Shown: positions 1-8,303 of the stretch, piece after piece | How positions within the stretch are numbered: position 1 is the stretch's first letter | Layout: the number at the start of each line of letters is the position of its first letter | Assembly: GCA_031254385.1 (NCBI GenBank) | Contig: JAIRUO010000100.1 | Location: 1 to 23,408, forward strand | Source of the DNA: Treponema sp. | GTDB lineage: Bacteria > Spirochaetota > Spirochaetia > Treponematales > Breznakiellaceae | Direction of reading: 5' to 3' | DNA: 23,408 bases | Position numbers and translations under genes: made by a program | Notes under the pieces: generated by a model | Databases searched by the model: none | What the model was told of the DNA's origin: nothing | The model's input: the letters and a program-made list of their open reading frames with translations, nothing else

Positions 1-2
1 TT

Positions 3-1460
3 TCATGCTATACATTCCTTGATGATCCAAAGATCAATGTCTTTTATTGCCCCGCAGAGTTCTTTTAAGAAAACGGCGGCAGGCGCCCCATCCACCACAG
101 CGTGATCAATGGTAAGCGAAAGCCCCATACAGGGGAGTATCTCGTAACGCCCCGGTGATATTTCGGCAGGTTTGGGAACTATGCTGCAAACCCCCAATAT
201 GGCTATTTCGGGTATATTGATGATAGGGCTAAAACGCTCTATGCCGTTATTCCCACGGTTGCTCACCGTAAAGGTAGAACCGTGGAGATCGTCCGGTGAA
301 ACCGATCCGTTCCGGCAGGCATCAGCCAGTTCCTTGGCCCGTTCCGAAATTTGACGCAGGGACAGCCTGTCCGCGTTTCGTATAACAGGAACCATGAGGC
401 CCCGACTTGTTGAGACCGCATTTCCCAGATTTACATTCTTAAAGGACCTGACAGATCCATCAAGTTTATGTGCATTCATGTAAGGGTGATCCGGCAGCAC
501 CCTGGAAACCGCGAAAAGGACAAGATCGTTAATGGTGATTTTATTGAGCCCCAGTTCCGGATTAGCATCCTTAAAACGGGAACGGAGTTCCTGAAGCTTT
601 ACCGCAAGGGCGCTGGAATTGAGGGTAAACGCCGCAGTAGTGTTATGGGATTTCATCATCTGATCGGCAATGAGTTTCCGTATTCCCTTAATAGGCGCAT
701 CTGTAAATTCATCCACCATTGCGCATATATTTGCTATAGTTGCTATTTCTGCCTTGTTTTTTGTGGGGGAAATGCCCGGTGCCATAATATGTGACGAAAA
801 AACTGTCTCTAATTCATCGGCAGTTATCTTGCCGCCTATGCCTTTGCCTTCTTCTTCTATATGAGAGGGAAGGCCCTGGGCAATGCGTTTGCGGAGTTTA
901 TCTTTTGCCGTCTTGGTAAGGGGAGGCCGTTTTTCCAGATAGGCTCTTACATCCTGTTCAATGACGCGGCCGCCTGGACCGCTGCCTGGGCTCAAATCCG
1001 CAAGGTTTACCGTTTCTGCTTCTGCAAGCTCTCTGGCCCTTGGGGAGATGGGCATTGTATCAAAAAGCGGGCCTGGCGAAACAGCCTGACCGTCCGAGGC
1101 CGTCTGATTTGCAGCGACCACCGGTGCATCGGGAGCCGCTGGCTGGCCTGGCATTGCTGCGGCCTGGCTAGAATGCGCAACCGCTGAGCTCGCAGTGGGA
1201 AGGGCAGCCTCCCAATTTTCTCCGGCTTGCCCAATTACCATGATAGGCTCAAGGACAGGCACATCATCGCCCCCGGCACGGAGGATTTTAAGCACTGTGC
1301 CAGCCGATCCGGCTAGAACCTCAAATGTAGCCTTGTCGGTTTCTACCACGCAGACAGGGGTTTCCGTCTGTACCGGATCTCCTTCCTTTACCTTCCATTC
1401 GCCAATAATACAGGATTCCACAGTATTACCCTGCCGGGGCATGATTAATATATGGGCCAT
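3..1460 (-). CDS. Dihydrolipoamide acyltransferase (E2) of a 2-oxoacid dehydrogenase complex
   Basis: E2 core enzyme that transfers an acyl group from lipoyl-lysine to CoA in a pyruvate/branched-chain 2-oxoacid dehydrogenase complex in the cytoplasm. The 485 residues read: lipoyl domain about 1-78 with ETDKA (lipoyl Lys43); Ala/Pro-rich linker about 85-135; a peripheral subunit-binding domain about 136-176 (SPGSGPGGRVIEQDV); a second similar segment about 181-220 ending in GIGGKITADEL; and a catalytic domain about 255-475 with GSTFTVSNRG and the active-site HAVVDG (His453, Asp457). The start at 1460 is chosen because GGAGA lies 5-6 nt upstream; an in-frame Met 11 codons earlier has no ribosome site. 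The stop is 3 bases from the window edge, so E1/E3 partners may lie just outside. The family is certain; which 2-oxoacid it serves is not visible. Confidence 0.9.
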   Translation of the reverse strand: MAHILIMPRQGNTVESCIIGEWKVKEGDPVQTETPVCVVETDKATFEVLAGSAGTVLKILRAGGDDVPVLEPIMVIGQAGENWEAALPTASSAVAHSSQAAAMPGQPAAPDAPVVAANQTASDGQAVSPGPLFDTMPISPRARELAEAETVNLADLSPGSGPGGRVIEQDVRAYLEKRPPLTKTAKDKLRKRIAQGLPSHIEEEGKGIGGKITADELETVFSSHIMAPGISPTKNKAEIATIANICAMVDEFTDAPIKGIRKLIADQMMKSHNTTAAFTLNSSALAVKLQELRSRFKDANPELGLNKITINDLVLFAVSRVLPDHPYMNAHKLDGSVRSFKNVNLGNAVSTSRGLMVPVIRNADRLSLRQISERAKELADACRNGSVSPDDLHGSTFTVSNRGNNGIERFSPIINIPEIAILGVCSIVPKPAEISPGRYEILPCMGLSLTIDHAVVDGAPAAVFLKELCGAIKDIDLWIIKECIA

Positions 1461-1629
1461 TTTGTTCTCCTTATCCGTGTCTATATACCACACTAGATTG
1501 CCAAACCATTCGTACCGGCCTACGCCCCGTATCCAATAGGCAGAACAGTAGTTTTAGTTTAGGATAAAAAATAATTTTTTTCAATAAGAAGACGCATGCG
1601 ACAATAAGTCGCTTGGTCAAGGAGCCCCC

Positions 1630-2778
1630 ATGAGCCTTGAAAAATTGGCCAAAATTTCCCGTTTTTACGGATCAAATCCCGAATTTGTCGTTGCCGGAGG
1701 GGGTAATACTTCATTTAAGGACAAAGATTTTCTCTATGTAAAAGCCTCTGGAACCAGCCTGGCCCAGGCAAAGCCCGCTGATTTTGTAAAGATGAACCGC
1801 CCGGCCCTGGCAGCTATATGGGAAAAAAATTATCCGACTGATACTGACGCCAGGGAAGCCGCGGTTCTGGCGGACATGATGGCAAGCCGCTGTCCCGGAG
1901 AAGAAAGCAAAAGGCCCAGCGTAGAGACCTTGCTCCACGACCTCTTGCCCTTTGCTTACGTAGTGCATTTGCATCCTAGTCTGGTAAACGGCCTTAGCTG
2001 TTCCGTAGAAGGGGAGGCCGCTGCAAAACGGCTTTTTCCAGAAGCCCTGTGGATACCCCTTATCAATCCCGGCTACATCCTTTCTAAGGCCGTAAAAGAT
2101 GCGCTTAATTCTAAAAATAAGAGTGGCGAGGTCCAGCTCACTGGAAGCAATTCCGTTATTCTGCTCCAGAACCACGGAATCTTTGTTGCCGCAAATACAG
2201 TCGAAGAAATACACGAAATCTATAACAAAGTGATGGGGACATTGGACAACTGCATAAAGAAAAAACCCGACTTTGGAGGAGCAACCGCAAATTACGGCGA
2301 TTCAGAGTCCTTGGAAAAAGAGATTCTGAATATAGCGCAAAAAATCGATTCAAACAGCAAGTGGTTCATAAAATTTGAACGCAGTAACCAGATTGCCACA
2401 TTTGTCGCTGACGAAAGCGCCTTCAAGTCAGTTTCTTCTGCCTTTACGCCGGATCATATCGTGTATTCCGGAAGCGATCCTCTCTTTGTAAAAGACAGAT
2501 CCGACCTTGAGCAAGCCTTTAAGCTTCATGTTGAAAAAACCGGAAGAACCCCCAAAATAATCGCAATTCAGTCTCTGGGCGTTTTTGGCCTGGCCAATTC
2601 CGAAAAGGCCGTTGAGAACAGCCTGGAATTATTCAGGGATACCCAAAAGGTAGCAGTTTATACAGAAAGTTTCGGGGGCCAGCGTTTTATGACCAGGGAT
2701 ATTATCGACTTTATCAACAACTGGGAAATTGAACGCTACAGATCTCAAGTAGGGGTTAGGGATGGACGTGCGGTTTAG
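1630..2778 (+). CDS. Class II aldolase/adducin family protein
   Basis: Zinc-dependent class II aldolase/epimerase-fold protein of 382 residues, probably acting on a sugar phosphate. The N-terminal half has the family hallmarks: GGGNTSFK near residue 23, ASGTSLAQ near 39, ETLLH near 99, the metal ligands HLH (His113, His115) and NHG (His182). The C-terminal half (about 225-382) resembles the aldolase half of the RhaD-type bifunctional rhamnulose-phosphate aldolase/dehydrogenases, but the dehydrogenase part is absent. GGAG lies 5 nt before the ATG. The preceding 169-bp gap holds a small GCGAC/GTCGC inverted repeat (1598-1612) and no clear promoter. The stop overlaps that of the convergent gene by 4 nt. 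Substrate is unknown. Confidence 0.85.
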   Translation: MSLEKLAKISRFYGSNPEFVVAGGGNTSFKDKDFLYVKASGTSLAQAKPADFVKMNRPALAAIWEKNYPTDTDAREAAVLADMMASRCPGEESKRPSVETLLHDLLPFAYVVHLHPSLVNGLSCSVEGEAAAKRLFPEALWIPLINPGYILSKAVKDALNSKNKSGEVQLTGSNSVILLQNHGIFVAANTVEEIHEIYNKVMGTLDNCIKKKPDFGGATANYGDSESLEKEILNIAQKIDSNSKWFIKFERSNQIATFVADESAFKSVSSAFTPDHIVYSGSDPLFVKDRSDLEQAFKLHVEKTGRTPKIIAIQSLGVFGLANSEKAVENSLELFRDTQKVAVYTESFGGQRFMTRDIIDFINNWEIERYRSQVGVRDGRAV

Positions 2779-3344
2779 TGGCGGATGGTTATTGCTCGGA
2801 CATACATATCTTTTCCGGTAAAGCGGGTTGCATACTCCCCAGGACTGTCTCCCCTGTTTGTACCTGCGCTTAAGATAAACGAACTGACAGGTTCGCCAAG
2901 GCCCGATACTGTAGCTTGGAGGTTGACAACTTCTCGGTAGAGGTTATTTGCGTTCTGCCGGGAACCGTTATTGCTAAAGTTCTGGATTAAGGCTTCAAGC
3001 ATTGTTTGTCTTTCCATGCCTATAATCACATACAGCGTTTCGGTTCCTGGCGGATCTTCTATGAAGAACGGGCCAAGATGTATCGTAGCCCCTCCCCTTA
3101 TAGGCCTGTCATGCAGGACAAAGATTTCACGCGATGAATCATACAGTATCACATAGCAAAAGCAGTCCAAAGCCGGAGTTATGCTTATCAGAAAAGCCTC
3201 TCCGGTATCCATCCTGATTGTCCGGGAAATGGCAACAGACTCCTGTCCGCTTCCCTGGAGGAACTTGATGTCCCATGAGAGGGTTTGCCCATATAGGTTC
3301 ATTGCCGCCGCAAGAGAAAAGAATATTGCCGTTATTTTCTTCAT
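2775..3344 (-). CDS. Exported DUF4384-like protein, copy 1
   Basis: 189-residue protein with a signal peptide (MKKITAIFFSLAAAMNLYG, cleavage near residue 19). The core about 40-115 (TIRMDTGEAFLISITP, CYVILYDSS, then GPFFIEDPPGTETLYVII) matches my recollection of DUF4384, a small beta domain often found beside or fused to bacterial caspase-like proteases. It is transcribed divergently from such a protease. A close paralogue lies at 11731-12297, differing mainly in the signal peptide and the stretch before the shared end KDMYVRAITIRH. It overlaps the convergent aldolase stop by 4 nt. Promoter TTGCGG-N18-TATACT ends 14 nt before the ATG, so the leader would be very short, with AGAGG inside it. 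Molecular function unknown. Confidence 0.8.
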   Translation of the reverse strand: MKKITAIFFSLAAAMNLYGQTLSWDIKFLQGSGQESVAISRTIRMDTGEAFLISITPALDCFCYVILYDSSREIFVLHDRPIRGGATIHLGPFFIEDPPGTETLYVIIGMERQTMLEALIQNFSNNGSRQNANNLYREVVNLQATVSGLGEPVSSFILSAGTNRGDSPGEYATRFTGKDMYVRAITIRH

Positions 3345-3358
3345 ATCCTCTACACAAT

Positions 3359-3388
3359 AGTATAGGCTTTTCAGTGCAAGATCCGCAA
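3359..3388 (-). promoter_or_regulatory. Sigma-70-type promoter of DUF4384 copy 1
   Basis: Minus strand TTGCGG (3388-3383), 18-nt spacer, TATACT (3364-3359). It lies back to back with the caspase promoter in a 119-bp divergent intergenic region. Confidence 0.5.
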
Positions 3389-3412
3389 GAGGGAAGAATT
3401 AATCCATGCGTA

Positions 3413-3449
3413 TTGTATAATACTTCCATAAGTTGTATAATTTTATAAT
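3413..3449 (+). promoter_or_regulatory. Promoter region of the caspase-like gene
   Basis: TTGTAT (3413-3418), a 17-nt spacer, then TATAAT (3436-3441). Two further TATAAT hexamers lie at 3416-3421 and 3444-3449, and the nonamer TTGTATAAT occurs twice, 20 bp apart. GAGG at 3453-3456 with a 7-nt spacer fixes the start at 3464. Confidence 0.5.
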
Positions 3450-3463
3450 TCCGAGGCAAAATT

Positions 3464-4843
3464 ATGAAAAAGATAGCTTTTTTCCTTGTGGTTCTAATGG
3501 CTGGTTCAGCACTGTGGGCCCAGCAGAAATACGCCCTGGTAATTGGCAATGGAGCGTATGCTAATATCGCCCAACTTAGCAACCCTGTGAACGATGCTGA
3601 TGATATGACCAAAGCTTTGCAGGACCTTGGCTTTACCGTGGAAAAGGTATTGGACGGAACCCTTGACCAGATAGAAAACGCAGTTATACGGCTAAAAAAC
3701 AGGCTCAGTATGGATAACGATTCTTATGGCTTTTTATTTTACGCTGGTCATGGGGTGCAGTCCAACGGCGAGAATTACCTTATTCCGGTAGACGCAAACA
3801 TTCAAAGTGAAAGTTTTATCAGGCAGCGGGCTGTTTCTGTCCAGGCAGTGCTGGACGAGCTTAATACGGCGGGGAACGTGCTTAATATCGTGGTGCTGGA
3901 CGCTTGCCGGGATAACCCCTTTGGCTGGAACCGGAGCGGAAGCCGTGGTCTGTCTCTGGTTGGAAACCAGCCTGCTGACAGCATCATTGTGTTCGCCACC
4001 ACTGCTGGTTCTGTTGCGTCTGACGGGACAGGCAGGAACGGCCTCTTTACGGAGCATCTGCTAAATAACATAAGTACTCCCGGCCTGGATGTGGGGGAGA
4101 TATTCCGCCTGACCATGGGCGATGTGGCCAGGGCCAGCAACAATATGCAGCGTCCAGCGGTATACAACCAGTTTCCTGGCATCGCGTACCTGGGTAACCG
4201 CCCGGCAGTATATGATCAAGGGTTCATAGACGTTGCCGTAGGCTCGCTAATAATAAGCACCATAACCGGCGGAACCCTGGAAATCAGCGGAGGGCCCATA
4301 AACCAGATAACGGAACTGCCTGCTTGGGGAACCCTGCCCATTGAGAGGATAAATGCCGGAAGCTACCAGGTATTAATGCGCTATGAGGATGGGAGGGTTG
4401 ACGAAAGGACAATTACGATTGGGCGCTATGAATCGATAAGGGTTGAATTTACCTACCAGCCCGGTGCAGCGCCTGCCCCCAGAACGAGTGGTGGAATAGG
4501 CCAGACCCTTGGCTACGGGGCTATGAATATCGCCTTTGGGCTCGGCTCGTATTTGCAGAAGGACACAATAGGCGGAATTATCGTTACGTCCGGTTATGTG
4601 CTGTCTGCGGGTCTTATCATTTGGGAATTCGTGGGCCTGACTTACGATCACCCCATGGCTGGCATCCCCGGCACTGTCGGACTTGGCCTTGCCGGCGCGA
4701 CCCTGGTTTTTGGCTTTATAAAACCTTTCTTATTCAACAGAAGTTCCAGAGCCGCACCTGCCATGGACGGGGTGAATATAGTGCCGCTTCTTAATGAACG
4801 GGGCGCAAGCGGGCTGGGGATTAGTTATAGGTGGAGTTTTTGA
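3464..4843 (+). CDS. Exported caspase-like (peptidase C14) protein with hydrophobic C-terminal region
   Basis: 459 residues. A signal peptide (1-19, ending LWA) is followed by a p20-type caspase domain: YALVIGNGAY (23-32), NPVNDADDM, then the catalytic dyad His96 in YAGHGVQ and Cys148 in DACRDNPF. Both residues are present, so the protease should be active, presumably in the periplasm. About 250-335 is a PEGA-like beta domain (LEISGGPINQITELP, GSYQVLMRYEDG). About 350-430 has two or three hydrophobic segments, and the protein ends in aromatic YRWSF, as membrane beta proteins often do. The DUF4384-like neighbour is divergent; that pairing is recurrent for bacterial C14 proteases. A 53-bp piece of the hydrophobic segment reappears at 8648-8700. 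Substrate unknown. Confidence 0.85.
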   Translation: MKKIAFFLVVLMAGSALWAQQKYALVIGNGAYANIAQLSNPVNDADDMTKALQDLGFTVEKVLDGTLDQIENAVIRLKNRLSMDNDSYGFLFYAGHGVQSNGENYLIPVDANIQSESFIRQRAVSVQAVLDELNTAGNVLNIVVLDACRDNPFGWNRSGSRGLSLVGNQPADSIIVFATTAGSVASDGTGRNGLFTEHLLNNISTPGLDVGEIFRLTMGDVARASNNMQRPAVYNQFPGIAYLGNRPAVYDQGFIDVAVGSLIISTITGGTLEISGGPINQITELPAWGTLPIERINAGSYQVLMRYEDGRVDERTITIGRYESIRVEFTYQPGAAPAPRTSGGIGQTLGYGAMNIAFGLGSYLQKDTIGGIIVTSGYVLSAGLIIWEFVGLTYDHPMAGIPGTVGLGLAGATLVFGFIKPFLFNRSSRAAPAMDGVNIVPLLNERGASGLGISYRWSF

Positions 4844-4869
4844 GGAAAGGGGAATGGGGATGCGTTATA

Positions 4870-4898
4870 TTGAAAAACCTGCCTAAATACCATATCAT
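4870..4898 (+). promoter_or_regulatory. Promoter abutting the Rpn-type gene start
   Basis: TTGAAA (4870-4875), a 17-nt spacer, TATCAT (4893-4898), then only 6 nt to the ATG at 4905. The predicted transcription start falls on or beside the start codon, and there is no Shine-Dalgarno sequence. Confidence 0.5.
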
Positions 4899-4904
4899 AA
4901 GGGC

Positions 4905-5759
4905 ATGGGTGTAAATACCAAACACAAAGACAGCCTGTTTTCTTTCCTCTTTAGCAATCCCGATGTTTTGCGCGAGCTTTACTGCGCACTTGAAGGCGTT
5001 ACCCTGCCCCCTGACGTGCCGGTTACTATCAACACCCTGCAAGATGTCCTATTTATGGACAGGGTCAACGATATTTCTTTTGAGATAGGCGGCAAACTGG
5101 TCATCCTCATCGAACACCAGTCAACCATTAATCCCAATATGGCGCTCAGGCTCCTCATGTATATTGCCAGAGTATACGAGAAAATCACCAAAGAAAAAAA
5201 CATTTATTCCTCACGTCCCCTCTCCATACCCCGGCCCGAGTTCTTTGTTCTGTATAACGGCATAGCAGCCCATCCTGACGAACAAATACTCAGATTATCT
5301 GATGCGTTTGAAAGCGGAAGTTCTCTGGGAATACCTGAAAAGGCGGAATGGGCATTGGAGCTTGTGGTAAAAGTGATCAACATAAATCATGGGAAAAACG
5401 AGGGCATAGCCAGGAAATGTAAAATGCTGGCCGGGTACAGCGCGTTTATAGGAAAGGTGCGCGAGTATGAGAACGAAGGCTATGCTAAAGAAGAAGCCAT
5501 GAAAACGGCGATAAAATACTGCCGTGAACACAATATATTAAAAGAGATATTAGAGGCCAATGCCTCGGAGGTGATGAATATGCTTATAACCGAATGGAAT
5601 TGGGATGACGCAAAAAAAGTGTGGCATGAAGAAGGCGTAGAAGAAGGCCGGGAAGAAGGCCGGGAAGAAGTAGCCCGGAACGCTCTTGCGGAAGGGGCTT
5701 CCATTGAATTTGTCCAGAAAATAACCGGCCTTGATATTGAAACTATTAAGAGCCTATAA
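4905..5759 (+). CDS. Rpn family PD-(D/E)XK nuclease / putative transposase
   Basis: 284-residue protein of the recombination-promoting nuclease/PDDEXK transposase family. It shows the KHKDSLFSFLFSNPD opening (from residue 6) and a nuclease core NDISFEIGGKLVILIEHQS, giving Asp56, Glu70 and Gln72 as the probable catalytic set. MALRLLMYIARVYE (from 79) and RPEFFVLYNG (from 108) follow, both typical of the family. The C-terminal part is charged, with an EEGREEGREE repeat near 247 and a short terminal helix (EFVQKITGLDIETIKSL). Family members promote RecA-independent recombination in E. coli; whether this one mobilises DNA is unknown, and I see no terminal inverted repeats around it. The N-terminus matches the usual family start, so the absence of a ribosome site looks real. 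Confidence 0.85.
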   Translation: MGVNTKHKDSLFSFLFSNPDVLRELYCALEGVTLPPDVPVTINTLQDVLFMDRVNDISFEIGGKLVILIEHQSTINPNMALRLLMYIARVYEKITKEKNIYSSRPLSIPRPEFFVLYNGIAAHPDEQILRLSDAFESGSSLGIPEKAEWALELVVKVININHGKNEGIARKCKMLAGYSAFIGKVREYENEGYAKEEAMKTAIKYCREHNILKEILEANASEVMNMLITEWNWDDAKKVWHEEGVEEGREEGREEVARNALAEGASIEFVQKITGLDIETIKSL

Positions 5760-5778
5760 AGCTCTTCCCTTCCTTCCC

Positions 5779-5807
5779 TTGCCAAAATACGCTATTGGCG
5801 GTATAAT
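5779..5807 (+). promoter_or_regulatory. Promoter abutting the beta-helix lipoprotein start
   Basis: TTGCCA (5779-5784), a 17-nt spacer and a perfect TATAAT (5802-5807), only 9 nt before the GTG start at 5817. A standard start site would leave a leader of 0-4 nt without a Shine-Dalgarno sequence. Confidence 0.6.
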
Positions 5808-5816
5808 TATCCTATT

Positions 5817-8129
5817 GTGAGAAACATTGCCGTAAAAATCTTCCTTTTTTCTATGCTGGCAGCATTGCTTTTTTCTGGCTGCAAGAATTTATTTCATCCG
5901 GAGGGGCCGCAAAAAAAAGACAATATCATCACCTACACGGTAACCTTCAACATAAACGGTGGCAGCGGGACAACTCCCGACCCCCAGACTGTTAATCCCG
6001 ATAGAAAAATAACCCTTCCCAATGAGGACGGCTTTGCCAAAGACGGTTTCATCCTCGCCGGTTGGAGCACCACCGATTCTGACTATGATACAGGAGATAA
6101 TTATCGTATCGGTGGTTCATTTCCGGTTAACGGCAATGTGACCCTGTATGCCATGTGGGCTGATCCCAACGATGCCGTGGTGACCTTTAATGCAAACGGT
6201 GGAAGTAGGGCTCCTGATAAACAAGTTTCTATTTTAAGCTTACCGCTTCCCGGCGAGGAAGACGTATTCAGAAAGGGTTACAAATTCACCGGCTGGAATA
6301 CCAATGCCGCTGGTACAGGAACGGATTATGCCTCTGGCCTTCACTTTACATATCCCTTAGATATTACCTTGTATGCACAATGGAGATATGCTACTGTTTT
6401 AACCGAGAGCCTTGCCGTTGAATTAAAATGGTTAAAAGAAAACGCCCTCAGCGGTGTCAACTATACCATTCAGGTAGGCAAGGATGAACCTATTGCTCCC
6501 GCAAATAAAGATAACGGTTACGCAACAGAGCTTTCCTATACTGGGGAAACCAATATAAGAATAACCCTCACAGGAGTGGGCGCGGTTCGTACCGTCAGCC
6601 TTGCGTCCAACGGCTCGATGTTCACGGTGGAAAACGGAGTTACTCTAATTCTGGGCGAAAACATCACTTTGCAAGGGCGTACCAGCAACAACGCTTCTTT
6701 AGTCCGGGTAAACTCGGGGGGAACTCTGATAATGAATACGGGATCGCTTATAATCGGCAATACCTCCCCTATAGGCGGCGGTGTGTATGTGGCTAGTGGC
6801 GGAACCTTTACCATGAACGGCGGGAAAATCGGGGAAACAAGCTCTCGCAAAAATACTTCCCCTATAGGCGGCGGTGTGTATGTGGCTAGCGGTGGAACCT
6901 TTACCATGCAGGATGGGAAAATATCTTACAATACCGCCACCGGTACCGTCACTGTTACCGGCCTTTCCAATACCTCCGCCACTGGCGGTGGTGTGTATGT
7001 GGCCGGAACCTTTACGATGCGAGGCGGGGAAATTTCAAACAATAACTCCACCTCATACGAGGGTGGGGTGCATGTGGCCAAGAACGGAATCTTTACTATG
7101 GACGGTGGAAAAATAACCGACAATACCTCCACCAGTGCCGGTGGCGGGGTGGGCATCCTTGGAACCTTTATCATGAGCGGTAATGCAGAAATCTCAGGCA
7201 ATAAATCTACTAACAGCTCCGGCGGTGGGGTAAATATAGGCCCCGGTGGAACCTTTAACATGAGCGGCAGCGCGGTAATCTCCCGCAATACCGCCAGTGT
7301 CGGCGGCGGGGTAGCTGTGGGCGGTGCTACTTTTACCATGAGCGGTGGGGAAATCTCCGGTAATATAGCCACCGGAACTTCCGCGGGTGGCGGCGGTGTA
7401 TATGTGGACGCCGGGGCCTTTATCATGAATGACGATGCGAAAATCTCAGGTAATATATCCAAAAACAACGGCGGCGGAGTGTATGTGGGCAGTGGTGGAA
7501 CCTTCACCATGTACAACGGGGAAATTTCCGGTAATACACAAACCACCATATCCGGCGGCGGAGTGTTTGTGACTAACGGAACCTTCACCATGCACGACGG
7601 GAAAATATTAGGCAATAAAGCCAACAACAATGGCGGCGGAGTGGATGTGTACAACGGAGGAACCTTCACAATGCATAAAGGGGAAATCTCCGGCAATGAA
7701 GCCAAGACTGGCCACGGCGGCGGGGTGTTTGTGAATGGCGGAAGCTTCACAATGAACGGCGAGGAAACGAAAATTTTTGGTAATACAGCTTCCTCCGACG
7801 GCGGCGGGGTACGTGTGGAAAATGGAACCTTTAATATGCGCGGCGGGGTTATCTACGGCAATACTGCCAAATACGGCGGCGGGGTAAGTGTACATGATGC
7901 TGGCGGAAGAAACTTCAAATTATGGAATGGAACAATCTACGGTTCAAATGAAGCTGATACGAGCCTTAGAAATAAACTTTCTCCTTCGGGGGGTTCAGGA
8001 GTGGCACTTTATTTTCCCCCTTCCAACACTAGAGTCCAACGCCGTACGTTAAACGGCAGTACATGGACGTGGACTAATTTGAGTACAACTAATAACACCA
8101 TAAGGGTGGATAACCCGGATCTGCAATAA
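5817..8129 (+). CDS. Surface lipoprotein: two InlB/Flg_new repeats plus right-handed beta-helix
   Basis: 770 residues beginning at GTG. Signal peptide with lipobox LFSGC (acylated Cys22). Residues 40-114 and 121-189 are two InlB B/Listeria-Bacteroides (Flg_new) repeats (VTFNINGGS...FILAGWST...NVTLYAMW; VVTFNANGGS...YKFTGWNTN...ITLYAQW). About 197-300 is a cap region. About 300-735 holds some 14 turns of the type GGGVYVxSGGTFTMxGGxISGNTA, typical of chlamydial Pmp-like beta-helices. The last about 60 residues (NGTIYG...WTNLSTTNNTIRV) form a cap that recurs in the lipoprotein near the right end of the window. There is no beta-barrel translocator, so lipid anchoring is the likely attachment. Probable role is adhesion or polysaccharide binding (inference). 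It has one recent internal 93-bp duplication. Confidence 0.85.
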   Translation: MRNIAVKIFLFSMLAALLFSGCKNLFHPEGPQKKDNIITYTVTFNINGGSGTTPDPQTVNPDRKITLPNEDGFAKDGFILAGWSTTDSDYDTGDNYRIGGSFPVNGNVTLYAMWADPNDAVVTFNANGGSRAPDKQVSILSLPLPGEEDVFRKGYKFTGWNTNAAGTGTDYASGLHFTYPLDITLYAQWRYATVLTESLAVELKWLKENALSGVNYTIQVGKDEPIAPANKDNGYATELSYTGETNIRITLTGVGAVRTVSLASNGSMFTVENGVTLILGENITLQGRTSNNASLVRVNSGGTLIMNTGSLIIGNTSPIGGGVYVASGGTFTMNGGKIGETSSRKNTSPIGGGVYVASGGTFTMQDGKISYNTATGTVTVTGLSNTSATGGGVYVAGTFTMRGGEISNNNSTSYEGGVHVAKNGIFTMDGGKITDNTSTSAGGGVGILGTFIMSGNAEISGNKSTNSSGGGVNIGPGGTFNMSGSAVISRNTASVGGGVAVGGATFTMSGGEISGNIATGTSAGGGGVYVDAGAFIMNDDAKISGNISKNNGGGVYVGSGGTFTMYNGEISGNTQTTISGGGVFVTNGTFTMHDGKILGNKANNNGGGVDVYNGGTFTMHKGEISGNEAKTGHGGGVFVNGGSFTMNGEETKIFGNTASSDGGGVRVENGTFNMRGGVIYGNTAKYGGGVSVHDAGGRNFKLWNGTIYGSNEADTSLRNKLSPSGGSGVALYFPPSNTRVQRRTLNGSTWTWTNLSTTNNTIRVDNPDLQ
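6759..6921 (+). repeat. 93-bp internal tandem duplication in the beta-helix gene
   Basis: The segment starting at 6759 recurs at 6852 (offset 93 bp, 31 codons) with very few changes over about 65 bp. It encodes NTSPIGGGVYVASGGTFTM twice. Other turns in the gene are far more diverged, so this duplication is recent. Confidence 0.8.
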
Positions 8130-8133
8130 GAGC

Positions 8134-8265
8134 GGTAACGCCCCGGTGCCAGGCACGGTTTTTCCCCAGGTTGCCAGGCACCGAATTTGCCTTGTGGGGA
8201 TGATTTCACATACCGCAACATATAGTGGTGGTAGTTAGAAAGGTAACGCCCCGGTGCCAGGCACC
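8134..8265. repeat. Cluster of GGTGCCAGGCACC palindromes (three copies)
   Basis: The 13-bp palindrome GGTGCC-A-GGCACC occurs at 8145-8157 (last base G), 8169-8182 (one extra T) and 8253-8265. The first and third are embedded in an identical 23-bp sequence (8134-8156 and 8242-8264). It lies just after the lipoprotein stop. Perfect 6+6 arms around one base suggest a protein or transposase recognition site rather than a stable hairpin. Confidence 0.85.
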
Positions 8266-8303
8266 ATATGCGTTAACTTAATAAAGTATGATAGAATGGA
8301 AGG

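Noticed and set aside
6926..7750. Long Pro-rich open frame on the strand opposite the first beta-helix gene
   Set aside because: It arises because the repeated Gly/Thr codons of the real gene read as PPP/TYTPPP in antisense. It has no ribosome site, and the same artefact appears opposite the second beta-helix gene (21228-21878, 22200-22682).
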